A stretch of DNA of 64,000 nucleotides from Tritrichomonas musculus. Its lineage: Eukaryota > Parabasalia > Tritrichomonadida > Tritrichomonadidae. The translations under genes were made by a program, and so were the position numbers. Below are positions 1 through 11,042 of this stretch, piece by piece. Positions within the stretch are counted from its first letter, which is position 1. Every line of letters begins with the position of its first letter. The DNA is taken from positions 62,001-126,000 of the forward strand of contig JAPFFF010000052.1 of assembly GCA_039105265.1 (NCBI GenBank), in the 5' to 3' direction. Below the pieces are notes generated by a model. It did no database searches and was not told the origin of the DNA. It saw nothing but the letters and a program-made list of their open reading frames with translations.

Positions 1-1368
1 TTGCAAGTAATGTCTATACTGAATTAAAGATTTGAGTGATTCAATTGCGGGCTCTGGAAATTGGTAACTTGTAATACCATGCTCTTCAACAATTTGACGT
101 GGCTCAGTCATTGTATCACCACCAATAAATGTAGTCAGCATTAATCTATCAGGGAATTTTTCATGAACACTTACTAAAACATCTGCCACTGCAGTTGGAT
201 CAGTTGTACTTTGAGGAGTAACTAAGACAACAGCACCAGCGCAGCTTTCAGGAGACATTTCTTCGAAGATAGCTTCGAGAGCTTGCTTAAATCTTTGTGG
301 ACGAGCATCACCAACAACATCAACAGGATTTCTAACTGAAGCTTCTGGAGGAAGGTATTGGCGAAGACGATTAGTGGTTGCTTCATTGAATTTGGCAAAC
401 TTAATACCACATTTATCAAAAGCATCTGTTGCAATGATACCAGGGCCACCAGCATTTGTTAAAATTGCAAAATTGTCACCTTTTGGCATTATTTCAATTT
501 TATCAAATAAATTGGAGAGATCAAAGAGTTCTTTCATTGTCTTTGCACGAATAACACCACAACGTTCAAATGCAAGATCAAAAGCAATATCATCACCTGC
601 AAGAGCACCAGTATGAGATGAAGCAGCTGCTTTTCCAGCAGGGCTTATACCTGACTTAAGAATAACAATTGGTTTCTTTCGAGTGGCTTTGGAAACAACA
701 TTAAGGAACTTATCGCCATTTGTGACAGACTCGAGGTATAAAATGAGTATTGCTGTTTCTGGATCGTCTGAAATTTCTTCAATAAAATCGACTTCATCGA
801 CATCGCATTTATTACCAATTGAAATAAAGTGAGAAAATCCGATTTTTTGTGTGTCGGCCCAATCTAAAACTGCTGTCATCATTGCACCAGATTGTGAAAG
901 CATTGCAACTTTACCTCGGCGTGGGCTTTTGGCCGAAAAAGACATGTTTGCTGATGTTGTAATATTTCCAAGTACATTTGGACCAACACACCTAAGATTA
1001 TATTTCTTACAAATTTCAACTAGTTCATTTTCGAGTGCAATTCCTTCACCACCAACTTCTCTAAAACCTGCAGCAACAACAATAATACCTTTTACTCCTT
1101 TTTCTCCGCATTCAATTGCACTTTTATTAACCAAGCGCGCTGGAATGCAGATAACTGCAACATCAATAGGGCCAGGAACATCTTTAACAGACTTGTAGCT
1201 TTCTATACCAAGAATTTGGCCTGGTTTTGGATTGATTGGATATATTATTCCTTTATACTGTGAATTAATAATGTTGCGTAAAACAGCATGACCAACTTTG
1301 CCTTCAACAGATGAGGCTCCAATTACTGCAATTGACTGGGGATGCAAATAGAAATCGAGCTTACCCAT
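1..1368 (-). CDS. ADP-forming acetyl-CoA synthetase (acetate-CoA ligase), N-terminal 456 residues
   Basis: The minus frame is open from the ATG at 1366-1368 to the left edge, so the C-terminal end lies outside. The protein begins directly with a CoA-binding Rossmann fold (IAVIGASS near residue 13), continues through a succinyl-CoA-ligase-like domain (GNKCDVDEVDF), and carries SSHTGALAG, whose His is the phosphohistidine of this family. The enzyme converts acetyl-CoA, ADP and Pi to acetate, ATP and CoA, the energy-yielding step described in Giardia and Entamoeba. No N-terminal targeting extension precedes the fold, so a cytosolic place is likelier than the hydrogenosome (inference). Codons are richer in G+C than in neighbouring genes, fitting higher expression. 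Succinyl-CoA synthetase alpha is the alternative, but the arrangement after the His motif (a second ligase domain with LTNAGGPGI) favours the ADP-forming acetate enzyme. Confidence 0.88.
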   Translation of the reverse strand, partial: MGKLDFYLHPQSIAVIGASSVEGKVGHAVLRNIINSQYKGIIYPINPKPGQILGIESYKSVKDVPGPIDVAVICIPARLVNKSAIECGEKGVKGIIVVAAGFREVGGEGIALENELVEICKKYNLRCVGPNVLGNITTSANMSFSAKSPRRGKVAMLSQSGAMMTAVLDWADTQKIGFSHFISIGNKCDVDEVDFIEEISDDPETAILILYLESVTNGDKFLNVVSKATRKKPIVILKSGISPAGKAAASSHTGALAGDDIAFDLAFERCGVIRAKTMKELFDLSNLFDKIEIMPKGDNFAILTNAGGPGIIATDAFDKCGIKFAKFNEATTNRLRQYLPPEASVRNPVDVVGDARPQRFKQALEAIFEEMSPESCAGAVVLVTPQSTTDPTAVADVLVSVHEKFPDRLMLTTFIGGDTMTEPRQIVEEHGITSYQFPEPAIESLKSLIQYRHYLQ

Positions 1369-2107
1369 ATTAAATATTTAATTTCTGAGTAATGTAAATT
1401 TAAGAAGGTCTCTGTCAATACATTTTTTTTGATACAAAGTTTTTAAATATCTCATAAACTTTTCAATAGGATTTGAGATATTATTGAATAATTGAAAGGC
1501 AAATAACATCGTTAAATTTTTTCAATTTTATCTCTCATAAAAATCACAGAAAAGTTTTTATTTGAAAAATAATTAAAAACGAATCCTAGCATTCAAAAAT
1601 TGAATATATATTTGTTATACTTTCGAAAATCTATCACTTTAAAATTATTGAACAAAAAAGAATTTATTTCTGATTATTTTGGAGTTAAAAAAAAAAGTTT
1701 ACTAATAACTTTCATTTAGTTGTAATTTTTTTTTATATCCAAAAGATACTATTTTAATGACATCTTTAAATTTTCTTGAATAATTATTAACTTCAAAATA
1801 ATAATTTTCTTTTTAGTTTTTCACAATCCATATTTTGAAAATGAGATAAAAACATTTTTTAACGTCATACGTTAATAATTTTTTTTCCTCAAAAGTTGAG
1901 ATCTTTTTGAATACTCAGCTTTTTCAATCCTTTTTTTTTTTTTTTTTTTTTCCGATGAAAAGGTAATTAGTCTAATGTTACAAAAAAGGTTTTTCGATTC
2001 TTCTTTTTCTTTGAAAGAAGAAAATGTAAATATCTTGTTACAATTTGAATTTTTCATTATTATTCATTATGCAACAAATTTTATGATATAGTCTAGAGTA
2101 AAACCCC
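1369..2107. other. A+T-rich intergenic region
   Basis: No coding signal is seen. It contains a long poly-T run at about 1930-1951 and several shorter A/T runs. Upstream of the acetyl-CoA synthetase ATG, on the minus strand, is a weak TCAGAAATTAAA Inr-like stretch. Confidence 0.6.
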
Positions 2108-2115
2108 CTACCAAA
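2108..2115. repeat. Target-site duplication of the MITE (left copy)
   Basis: CTACCAAA directly abuts the left end of the element and is repeated exactly at 2635-2642 after the right end. Confidence 0.9.
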
Positions 2116-2634
2116 CAGGGATGTGAAAAGGGCCGCCCGGGCAAGCTCGGGCAGAATGTCACTTTTTTGCAGGGGCAAAATTTACGGGCAGAAGATTTGC
2201 CCGAACTTTCTTTTTTTTTAACTCACATTTCATTTGCCCGGGCAGAAAAGTGACATTCCGCGTCTTTGCGCGTCTTTGCTCTTAGAAAATATAAGAATAT
2301 TAAACTATTATTATTAAAATAAATTATTATAATTGCCTTAAAATTAAAAAAAAAATATGAATATTAAAAATCTAAATGAGAATGTAATTTTTAATAAAAT
2401 ATCAATCAAAAAAACAAAAGTATTATCTTATTTTCAAATAACATTTCATTGTCACTTTTAATCTCGGGCAATTGCCCGAGCAAAATTCACGGGCAAAGAC
2501 GGGCAATGTCACTTTTTTTAAGAACGGGCAAAACGGGCACGGGCAAGTACAGGCAAACACGGGCACGGGCACTGCCCGTGGCCCGTCATTTTTACGGGCA
2601 ATTTGCCCGTGCCCGTGCCCGTCCATCATCCCTG
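2116..2634. mobile_element. Non-autonomous hAT-type MITE, 519 bp
   Basis: The element starts with CAGGGATG and ends with CATCCCTG, an exact 8-bp terminal inverted repeat like that of Ac-type hAT transposons. It is flanked on both sides by the 8-bp direct repeat CTACCAAA (2108-2115 and 2635-2642), the target-site duplication length of hAT elements. Both ends are packed with GGGCA/TGCCC subterminal repeats, typical of transposase binding regions, while the middle is A+T-rich and non-coding. The site it entered was itself a tandem pair of ACCCCCTACCAAA-like sequence (2103-2115 and 2647-2659). No gene is inside, so it depends on a transposase elsewhere. The fresh duplication suggests recent insertion. 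Confidence 0.9.
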
Positions 2635-2800
2635 CTACCAAACGGAACCCCCTACCAAATCTCTATATAAAAGAGTTAGAATCATAATATCATATATATA
2701 TAGATAAAATGTTCGTTTGATAAAATAATTATTATTATTTAAAAAATATTTATTTTATATTTAGATATTAGTATTTAAAAATTCAATCTATTCAATTTAT

Positions 2801-4251
2801 TTATAGAAAAATTGAATAGAAAATGTTTGAATCTTTAGAAAAAACAACTTTTTTAAGTTCTATGCAACTTGAAAATGCGTGTGAAAAAATGCGAAGAACA
2901 CTTGATGGAATCGTAATTTCAATCAATGATGAATAAAAGAAAGCAAATGAATCAATTTTAATCAATTTTGAATTGTTATCAAATTCAATGGTTGTAAGTT
3001 TTTCACAACTGCAGAATGAATAACTTCCAATTTCGGTTATATTAGAATGGATTGTTAACTTTTCTAATGAAGAGTTACTAAAGGCAGACTCATCAGTTTT
3101 TTGCATCGCAGAATCCTCTGGGAATTCGACTTCATTCAAATTTGTGCAAGAACATAACGCATAGGATCCAATTCTCTTAATAAATGATGGAATTGTCACT
3201 TTTTGAGCATCTCTTCGGACAAAATGAAGAACATCAAAAATATCATTTAAAGGATTTGCTTTTCCTAAAAGGAATGTGTCATCGATGTATTTAAAATTAT
3301 GATGATTTGGTGAAATTTTAATATCTATTAAATTACGTGTTTGCGAATTCCATCCTCTTTCAAGCTCAAAAACGGATGATTGAATTGAAACCTGTTCAAT
3401 TGATGAGCTTTGAAAAATGAATTCACCTAAAGAGTCCATTTTTGTTCCATCAGAAAATTCAACCTTTTTAAGACAGCTGCAATTTGACAATGAATTCACA
3501 CCGATATGAACTACATTTGGCGGAATTACAATGCTTTCAATATATGCAGACGAGAATGCCGAATCATCAACATATCTCAACTCAGAGTTTTCTGCAAATT
3601 CAACTTTTTTAATCTTGCAATTACAAAAAGCAAATTTACCCATTTTGACGACATGCTGTGGAATGACGAGGCTTTCCAACGTGCAATCGAGGAATGCATT
3701 ATCTTCGGTGTATTTCAATTCTGATTTTTCTTCGAATTCAATCTTTGATAAACAGTAGCACGAGTTAAATGCGCATGGAGCGATTACTTTGACAAATGAT
3801 GGAGTTATGGCTGTTTCTATATCTCTTCTGACAAAAAGAAGAACATCTTTGACATTGCTTGAATTGTCTGATTTGCCAATGATGAGCGCGCCATTGTAAA
3901 AAGAGAAAGTTTGATTTCATGGCGATATTGAGACGCTAACTTGTCCTTGTGTTGTCGACAACGCTTGAAGGAATCGTGATGCTCTCTAAATCTGATTCAA
4001 AAAATGCACTGTCAGCAATCGCTCTAACTTCTGAATCTTCCGGAAATTGGACAGAATTCATACATTTGAAACTGAGCGACTTGGAGTCGATTTCAGAAGC
4101 GGCATATTTACGCGATTCGCAAGTAACAGATTGTGGAATTAAAACATTTTTTTTCTTCATCGTCATTTTCAAGAAAATTTTGTAATATGGCGGTTTGATC
4201 GTTTTCATTAAAATAAAATGTAAAACCGTTTGTCTCAATTTTTTTCTTCAT
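2801..4251 (-). pseudogene. BspA-like leucine-rich-repeat protein, decayed
   Basis: Read on the minus strand from the ATG at 4249-4251, the region encodes a BspA-type (Treponema pallidum-type) LRR protein with repeats of the form IPxSVxxIGxxAFxxCxxL, usually a cell-surface adhesion or host-contact family in trichomonads. The start gives an N-terminal stretch FTFYFNENDQTAILQNFLEN that is then lost. The frame shifts at an A8 run near 4148-4155, shifts again near 3950, and meets a TGA near 3915 within an island-domain segment (NGALIIGKSDNSS, LLFVRRDIETAITPSF). The 3' part, about 305 codons to 2801, is open and retains nine or so LRR units. With three disruptions it is probably dead, although the homopolymer shift could be a sequencing slip. 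No signal peptide or membrane anchor is seen. Confidence 0.75.
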
Positions 4252-4764
4252 TAATAACGAAACAATTTGGTGTCTTCTCTGTTACATGCATTATATATAT
4301 TCTGCTTTATATCTAGAAACTGGAAATAATGTTTAAGTTGATTCTGATTGAATAAAATTTCAATATTTTCATTGTAAACATCACATTTTTTCTGTAAGAA
4401 ATTTTTTCTTTCAAAAAGTTTAATTTTTAAAAAAATGATTTCTATGAATTAAGGGAGAGATTGTATAATTAGTTATAGTTTTTTGAAACAAATGTATGAT
4501 GTCCATCATTGTATCAAATTCTTGACTTAAGAGTTCAAATTCTGAAATATTATCAATATTTATTAATGGTGGTTCTTTATATACCCAATGATTGTAAAAA
4601 GATTGAAATACTTCTTCATGAACATTTGATTTAACTTTATAAAAACCATTAGTTTTAAAATTTTTGTAAATATTGGAATCAATGTCATATAATAAAAGAA
4701 AACTTGAAGGAATAGGGTATATTCTTGATTTCAAGATCAGCTTGTACTTTTCTACAGATTGCAT
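4251..4764 (-). pseudogene. N-terminal BTB-like/ankyrin-family fragment
   Basis: An open frame of 114 codons starts at 4764 (MQSVEKYKLIL...) and resembles the N-terminal part of trichomonad ankyrin-family proteins (KVKSNVHEEVFQSFYNHW, then a 'FELLSQEF' helix). Similar sequence continues past its stop in another frame down to a TAA at 4251-4253, which shows one frameshift near 4420. No ankyrin repeats follow, because the BspA relic begins at 4251 with ATG overlapping this stop. The ATG has a TCAATAAATTAA Inr-like motif just upstream. I read it as a truncated duplicate. The family assignment rests on pattern only. Confidence 0.45.
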
Positions 4765-5084
4765 TTTAATTTATTGAATTGTTTGTGGGCTGGAAATCAA
4801 TAATTACAGCTCTATGAAAGGCATTTACAGCAATTTCATTTACTCACAAATTTGTTTATTAAGCATTGATCATTCAGTTAGTTATTGAGAATGAAATAAA
4901 TATAAAGCTGCAGAAAGTGGTACAAGAGCATTCAAATAAAATAAAATAATATAAAATAAAAAAAAAAAAAAAAAGATTTTTTTATTCTAATACTTATATA
5001 ATAATCAAAGGTGAAATCAAAACAAATTCGATATTTCACCAACTGTTCATCACGCAAAATAATGAACCTTCAAGATATCTGTGA

Positions 5085-5230
5085 AATCCCATTGTTCAGC
5101 CACCAGACACGTGGACTACTCCATCACTGCGAGTGCTCGCTTCGTCTTTGCTCAAAACGCAGATGAGGATCTCAATTCCACGTGACATTCGGAAACCAGA
5201 AAACAGTTTCATAGCTCACACGCATAAAAC
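5085..5230. other. G+C-richer stretch with nested inverted repeats, unknown
   Basis: This patch stands out from its surroundings by base composition. CACGTGGA (5108-5115) pairs with TCCACGTG (5177-5184), and inside lies the hairpin GCGAG-TG-CTCGC (5129-5140). It shares the 13-mer CTCCATCACTGCG (5119-5131) with another structured patch at 9198-9210. It could be a structured RNA, a mobile-element remnant or old coding sequence; nothing decides. Confidence 0.35.
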
Positions 5231-5403
5231 GAGCAATATTACTGTGCTTCTTTTTGTGGCATTTTTTTAATAAAAATAGAGAGAACTTCAATTTAAAATA
5301 TTATCTATGATAACTTCAATTCAATATGATAATATTTAAAATATTATCTGAAATTTTGAATTAACCTTCAGAAATTCTAATCAAACTTCAATTCAAAAAT
5401 AAA

Positions 5404-6951
5404 ATGAAAAGCGAGAAAAAAGAAAGAAGATCATCTTTACCATTAAAACAACCAGAGTCAACAGAAACCTTTGAAAAGAGTGGAGAAGAGAAACGACTTG
5501 GAAGCAAGCCTCCATTATTAACGATCCTTTCTTTAGTTGTCGGCCCATTTATTTCACAAAGTGTACAAGCATTCTACGGCGTTGTCAATTTATTTTGGGT
5601 ATCGCGTGGAATTGGTGACGAAGGCATTAGAGTTTTTGGCGCCATTTTCATAATTGATTACATAACGACCGCATTTTCGGACTATTTAATGACCTCGATA
5701 AACATTCAGCTATCGTATTTATTTGGCCAATCGAATTACACTGAATGCGCCCAACTCTTTATCGACTTCACGCGAATTTCATTTTTTCTTGCCATTTTGA
5801 TGCCGCCAATTTTACTCACAATTACAAAACCGTTTGTCAGTTGGTTTGGTGCGGGACCTGAGATTTCAGAGATGTGTTTTCAATATGTCATTCCTACTGC
5901 CAGCGGCTCTTTCTTTACTTTTCTGTTCATGTGCTTGTGCGGCCTTCTCCAGTCGGAAGGGCATTCGACGATTTTTGGTGTTGCTCAGACATCGACGTTG
6001 TTGCTTGACATGTTTGTATTGTGTCCACTTTTTCTGTTGGGATTTAAATTTGGGATTTGGGGAGCTTCATTAGCGACTGTCTGTTCACAAATGATGGTTT
6101 CTATTGTTCTTTTATTTATGGTTGGCTGTGGCAAGTTTACAGTGAAGCCAAAATTCGGCATGCTATTTAAGAAGTTCTCCAAAGAAACATGGAAAGCAAT
6201 GAAAGTTGGCATTGCTTCACTTTTGACATATTTGTCAATTGCTCTTCCTGACATTTTGATTCAGAAATTCATTCTGACAGCAGCAATTCACATCGATGAG
6301 TACAACATAATCATTCAGGTTTGGGGCGTCATTGAGAAGTTGTTCCAATTTGTCGGTGGAGCAAATAGTGCCATTATAATGAGCTTCTTACCTTCTGCTT
6401 CTTTTGCATTTGGTGCGAATAGGCACAATCGAATTCTTCGTCTTTTCTTCCATTCTGTTTGGATCTTGTTTCTCTTAAACACGACTTATTCGCTCATAAT
6501 GATTCTCTTTCCTGGACAGATCTGCTCAATTTGGTCGAAAAATCAAAAATTCTTGGAGAAAGGAAAACAAATGGTTCCTATTGTTTTTTATTTCACATTT
6601 CTTTATCCATTTGAATACATCATTCCTTCATTGCTTCAAGCTACTCAAAAAGTTCTTCTTTCTACAATTTTGGCATTTATCACACAGCTGGTTCCTTTCC
6701 CTTTGTTTTCGTGCATTTTGTATTTTACTAACAAAAATGATCCAGTGAGATTGATGTGGACTTACGCACTAGGTGATGTGTTTTCGGCTTTGACATGCGC
6801 TATCTTTGCAACGCCTCTTTTAATTAAATTATGCAAAGAGCCAAGAGATGAGCTTATTTGTAACAACAATAACAACAAAGCCCTTTGCTCAGTTAGATCA
6901 ATCAAAAGCGAAAACTGTTCATCAACACCTCTTCTCATTGATGATAATTAA
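5404..6951 (+). CDS. MATE-family multidrug/toxin efflux transporter
   Basis: The 515-residue protein is a polytopic membrane antiporter of the MATE (NorM/DinF-like) family, which exports organic cations and drugs in exchange for Na+ or H+. After a charged, Ser/Lys-rich cytosolic N-terminus of about 35 residues, around twelve hydrophobic segments follow. The first repeat has the usual VGPFISQSVQAFYGVVNLFWV start, with the VNLFWVSRGIG segment matching the family's 'D-x-hFVG-LG' region. An internal loop with LLQSEGHSTIFG and a second half starting at KVGIASLLTYLSIALPDI complete the two-fold pattern. The tail is hydrophilic with an Asn run. The length is normal for the family. TTCAATTCAAAA lies just before the ATG as a weak Inr. 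There are no adjacent co-oriented genes. Confidence 0.88.
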   Translation: MKSEKKERRSSLPLKQPESTETFEKSGEEKRLGSKPPLLTILSLVVGPFISQSVQAFYGVVNLFWVSRGIGDEGIRVFGAIFIIDYITTAFSDYLMTSINIQLSYLFGQSNYTECAQLFIDFTRISFFLAILMPPILLTITKPFVSWFGAGPEISEMCFQYVIPTASGSFFTFLFMCLCGLLQSEGHSTIFGVAQTSTLLLDMFVLCPLFLLGFKFGIWGASLATVCSQMMVSIVLLFMVGCGKFTVKPKFGMLFKKFSKETWKAMKVGIASLLTYLSIALPDILIQKFILTAAIHIDEYNIIIQVWGVIEKLFQFVGGANSAIIMSFLPSASFAFGANRHNRILRLFFHSVWILFLLNTTYSLIMILFPGQICSIWSKNQKFLEKGKQMVPIVFYFTFLYPFEYIIPSLLQATQKVLLSTILAFITQLVPFPLFSCILYFTNKNDPVRLMWTYALGDVFSALTCAIFATPLLIKLCKEPRDELICNNNNNKALCSVRSIKSENCSSTPLLIDDN

Positions 6952-8625
6952 TATAATATTATTATTCATTATTAAAAATGATTATTGTATGACTTTTGTT
7001 ATTAATCATTAATTATATATTTTGCTTATTGTTTTAACTTTTGATGGAATTGAAATCTGTTCTAATGATGAACAGCTAATTATTTTTAATAAAATATTAT
7101 GCTTATATGCAAATATCTCCAAAAAAATCACCAAAAGGAACTAATTTATAAATAATTTATAAATAATATCACCTAACTCTCAAAGATTTATAAGAATTCA
7201 AACTATATCTAGAGAAAATAAATATAAAAGATAAATAACACTCAAATTTGAACCAACTCATTTAAAAAATTCAATATAGGAAAATAAACTATTCAATTAT
7301 AATTTATTAAAAAAATACTTTATCTCCATTTTCTCATTACAATATTAGAGTATTAGACATTATTATTATCTAATAAAAATTTTCAAATATAAATGCAAAC
7401 TTATTATTCATTATTAAGAAAAGATTTACTATCTGAAAATGATTATATAAAGGAGCATGACTTTGGCGGTTATTGAAAATCGTCGTTTCGACTTCATATT
7501 GAAATATTATATAGTATATTGGTTTTTAAGCAAGTTTTATATAGACCAAAAAAAAATCTATCGTAGGGGAAAAACATTATTCATGTTTTAAAAATCCAAG
7601 TTATCAAAAAGTTTAACTTTTCAGAACTAACGTACGAATTTTAATTCTAAACGTTTTTACATGTTTGATAGAAGTGGTGTAAATACACAGAAATAAATCG
7701 ATTTATCGACAAATGAAAGAAAAATATCAAAGTATAAAAATAATTCAAAAAGTTGACAAATTGAACGATAATTTATTTTCACTACTCAATTTTTTTTATT
7801 TTATTCATTTTTTATTCTGAATTTACTTATGTATTTAGTTATTTTGGAAATGAAATTTCATTATATTAAAGATAATAGTCTATTTTATTATTAAAATTTA
7901 ATAATAAAATATCATAGAACCTCCAAACATCATTAAAATACATAAATATCATAATTAATTGATTTTTTCTGCAGATAAATAATTATATTTGCTTGGTATG
8001 ATTATATATAACAATTATTTGTTATTATTTTCCCGAAAACTTTGATTTTTAATAAACATAAATATTAATGAAATTATTATCTTTTCAACTCCAAAATGAA
8101 AATACTATATTTAATGTGCTTTATTAGATAAATTTATTTTAAAAAAATTATATTTTGTAATAAAAATTCCGTATCAACAAAACATTAATTATAATATAAT
8201 AGAATTATTAACACCAATCGTGGTACAAAATAAAATATCAATGTAAATAAACACTCAACAGAAAAGAATATTCCCCAGGATTTCAAAAATAAAAAATGTG
8301 ATTTGGAAATTTATAAGTCTACTATAAATTTTATTTAAAAGATATAATATCATTTTATCATTTAGCACAAAAATAAAATATCAAAACTATTAATTTACAA
8401 GTCCTTTGGATGATCAAAAAAAAACATCATTAGGACTTTATTTCATCACACTTGAAATAATTATGTAATGTATCATTATGGATTATATTATCTAATATAA
8501 ATAATCAATATATTTAAAAAATATTGTTTTTTCTTGTTTTTATAATAAGATATAAATGTTTTTTTAAGGCTTCTTAACGTACGAAAAACGGTTACCCGTG
8601 CTCCTTTGATTATATGAGAATAACT
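6952..8625. other. Long A+T-rich gene-free stretch
   Basis: No frame of convincing coding quality is visible on either strand. A weak inverted correspondence (ATATAAAGGAGCA near 7450 against TGCTCC-TTTGATTATAT near 8605) and two AACGTACGAA copies (about 7629 and 8577) are the only structure noticed. Confidence 0.5.
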
Positions 8626-8629
8626 AAGA

Positions 8630-9000
8630 GAATTAATATCTAGGGGAAAATATCTGAGAATTACTATCCGAAAATAGCAAACTATGGAATTACTATCTGA
8701 GAATAGCAGACTGTAGAATTACTATTCAAAAATAGTAAACTGTAGAATTACTATCCAAGAATAGCAAACAGTGGAATTACTATCTGAGAATTATTATCTG
8801 ATTTTTATTATTTGAGAATAACTAAACTAATAATTACTATCTGAGAATAACTCGACTGAGAATAACTATCTGAAAATTGCCAACCGTGAAATGACTATCT
8901 GCGAATAACCAAACTGAAAATGATAATCTGAGAGTTACCATCAGAATGTATCTATCTGAGGATAGCAACCCGAGAGAAATTATTTGAAGAAAGCAGTCTG
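8630..9000. repeat. Degenerate 29-bp tandem repeat
   Basis: Units of the form GAATTACTATCTGAGAATAG plus CAAACTGTA recur, with exact 29-bp spacing at 8661, 8690 and 8719, and drift into diverged copies up to about 9000. Each unit carries the short inverted core CTAT...ATAG. No coding signal is present. Confidence 0.75.
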
Positions 9001-9197
9001 GTATTAAGAATAACAAAAAACAACTAGAATAATGATTTCAGAACGACTACAATGACGGACCTTTTCTGTTTCTATATAATTTTATAAAATGGTGCCAAAG
9101 AAATAAAAATTATCTGAATAATAAGATATCAAAAAGTTTATTTATCAAAAAGCCCATATTGAATTTTCACTTTTTGAGAGCATCGTAATGGTCACTT

Positions 9198-9310
9198 CTC
9201 CATCACTGCGTGCTAATTATACAGCGTTTTCAAGATGAGTTTGTAGTATAGACTAATTGCGCAGTTAGGTCTGGGTGACCGTGAAGGGCGCACAGCCTAA
9301 CGTATACTAC
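9198..9310. other. Structured G+C-richer patch with extended stem-loop
   Basis: GTAGTATA (9243-9250) pairs with TATACTAC (9303-9310), GTTAGG (9264-9269) with CCTAAC (9296-9301), and CTG (9271-9273) with CAG (9293-9295), giving a 68-nt interrupted stem-loop. The 13-mer CTCCATCACTGCG at 9198-9210 is shared with 5119-5131. No known RNA family was recognised. Confidence 0.4.
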
Positions 9311-9439
9311 TAAAATATCTCAATTTATATTTATTGAAAATAAATTTATGTCAAAAAAAAAAAGATTAAATCTAAATTCTAGGTCAAATAATCCTTGAAT
9401 TTACTTAATTTTAGAGCACAGAGATTGTAAGCAAAATAA

Positions 9440-11042
9440 GTAAATGTCTAGATATTATCCTTCTCCCATTGAAGAAAAAATATTAATTCAAGATATGAAA
9501 TCTTATTTCAAATATCTCCTCATTTGTTTAACAACAATAAATCGTTATTAACAAATGAGGAATCCAATTTCTCTCCTCCAATGCAATCACAACAATCTAG
9601 ATTGCTATGATTTTTGCATGAAATGGAGAACCCTGACTTATACATTTCATTAATTAAATCATAATTACTTAATCTATTCGTTCAAAAGAATCATCGTGCT
9701 TGGGATGATCAATCAAAACCTGTTTTTTGCATGAATATTTTCACGAAAAAGCAATTGGCTCGGGTATATATAAAATAATGCCATGCTATAATACAGTCAA
9801 AAAAATTTTTGAAATAAAAATAGAGCAATACTATTTAGAATTAACTAACATTGAATTTATTGATCCCGTTTTGAACGATATGATAACAAATGCTCAAAAG
9901 CATTCAATAATCCCAAATTTAAATGAAACCTCGCTTTTCAAAATCTATTGTACCCTTGCATTGGATGCGTGTAAAATTACCAATCCATTCATACCTTCAG
10001 ATGATCCTGTTACTTCTCAAACACAAAATGACGTCATATTATCGAAAAAAGATGAATTAGAAAGTCTAAAACAAGAAGTCGGATTTCTAGATACGGAATC
10101 TTTGTGTGGATTAACTCCAATACAACTATAACATTTATTAAAATATTACTGAGCGTAAATGTTAACGATATGCCAGATGTATTTTCAGATAGCATATTAC
10201 AAGGTAAATTAATTGAGATCATAAAAGTGGCATGTTCACGGTTGCCAAGAACAAAAAAAACAAAAAGAAGTAAAATAACAAATATAAATGAAAATGTCAA
10301 TAAAAAGATGTACATTGATGTATTAATTAATAATAGTAATTTCCAAAATATTGATTAGTATCCACCCCATTGCAAAAGCCACGAAAGTAATGACAAGATT
10401 TTTGCTTCTGCAGTACTTCCTCATATATTTTCATTTCACTCAAGCATTGTCCATATCAGCACATCAGTAGATGGACACGTGCACGATATGGAAATGTACA
10501 AACTAATATTTTTAATTAGTAAATTACAAAAATTCAATTATTCAATAACATTTATTTGCTCAGATGGAGAAACAGGGTTAACCAAATATCATACAGCATA
10601 TTTCGAAAAATATATTTATGAATATATTCCTAAGTTGTTATCACAAAACCTAGATGAATCAATTACAGTATGTGATATGATCAATCTAATATTTCATAAA
10701 ATTCCCAATCGTCCACCTATGCCATCATTTGATGTTTTAAATAGATGCAAATCAGCTAGAACTGATAAATGGTTTAGTTTTTTAGATAAAGCAGTTGAAC
10801 CACTCTCACCAGATGAGATAAAAATGATTCTTGATATCGGAACTACATTGGACGATCTATCAACCATCGGAAAAATGAAAGATTTTTATGCAATAAATTT
10901 GTTCTCATTAGACAATACTATAAATGCATATCAATCTGGCAATAAACAATTGTTTTTATATCTTCTAATATATACATTAGTTCTGGAATCATTTCGAAAT
11001 CCTATAATTGAGATTGAAACCAGGAAACAAATACACCTCTGA
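9440..11042 (+). mobile_element. Broken transposase-like element, family not recognised
   Basis: Three open stretches on the plus strand (largest 9727-10131 and 10479-11042) have coding-like composition and belong to one decayed gene with a few breaks. The last stretch carries FICSDGETGLTKYH after two helices, an arrangement seen in the catalytic part of some cut-and-paste transposases (P-element/THAP-like logic), but no family could be named. No terminal repeats were found. The element looks old and inactive. Its coding sequence ends where a CCCC/GGGG-rich patch begins (11043), which suggests a later insertion there. A similar style of fragment lies at 21.2-21.6 kb. Confidence 0.4.

Noticed and set aside
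2423-2687. Short frames in GGGCA/TGCCC sequence on both strands
   Set aside because: They lie within the subterminal repeats of the MITE and have no protein-like composition.
7440-8615. Weak inverted match ATATAAAGGAGCA / TGCTCC-TTTGATTATAT as possible ends of a 1.2-kb element
   Set aside because: Only about nine clean bases match in A+T-rich DNA, with no target duplication and no internal gene.
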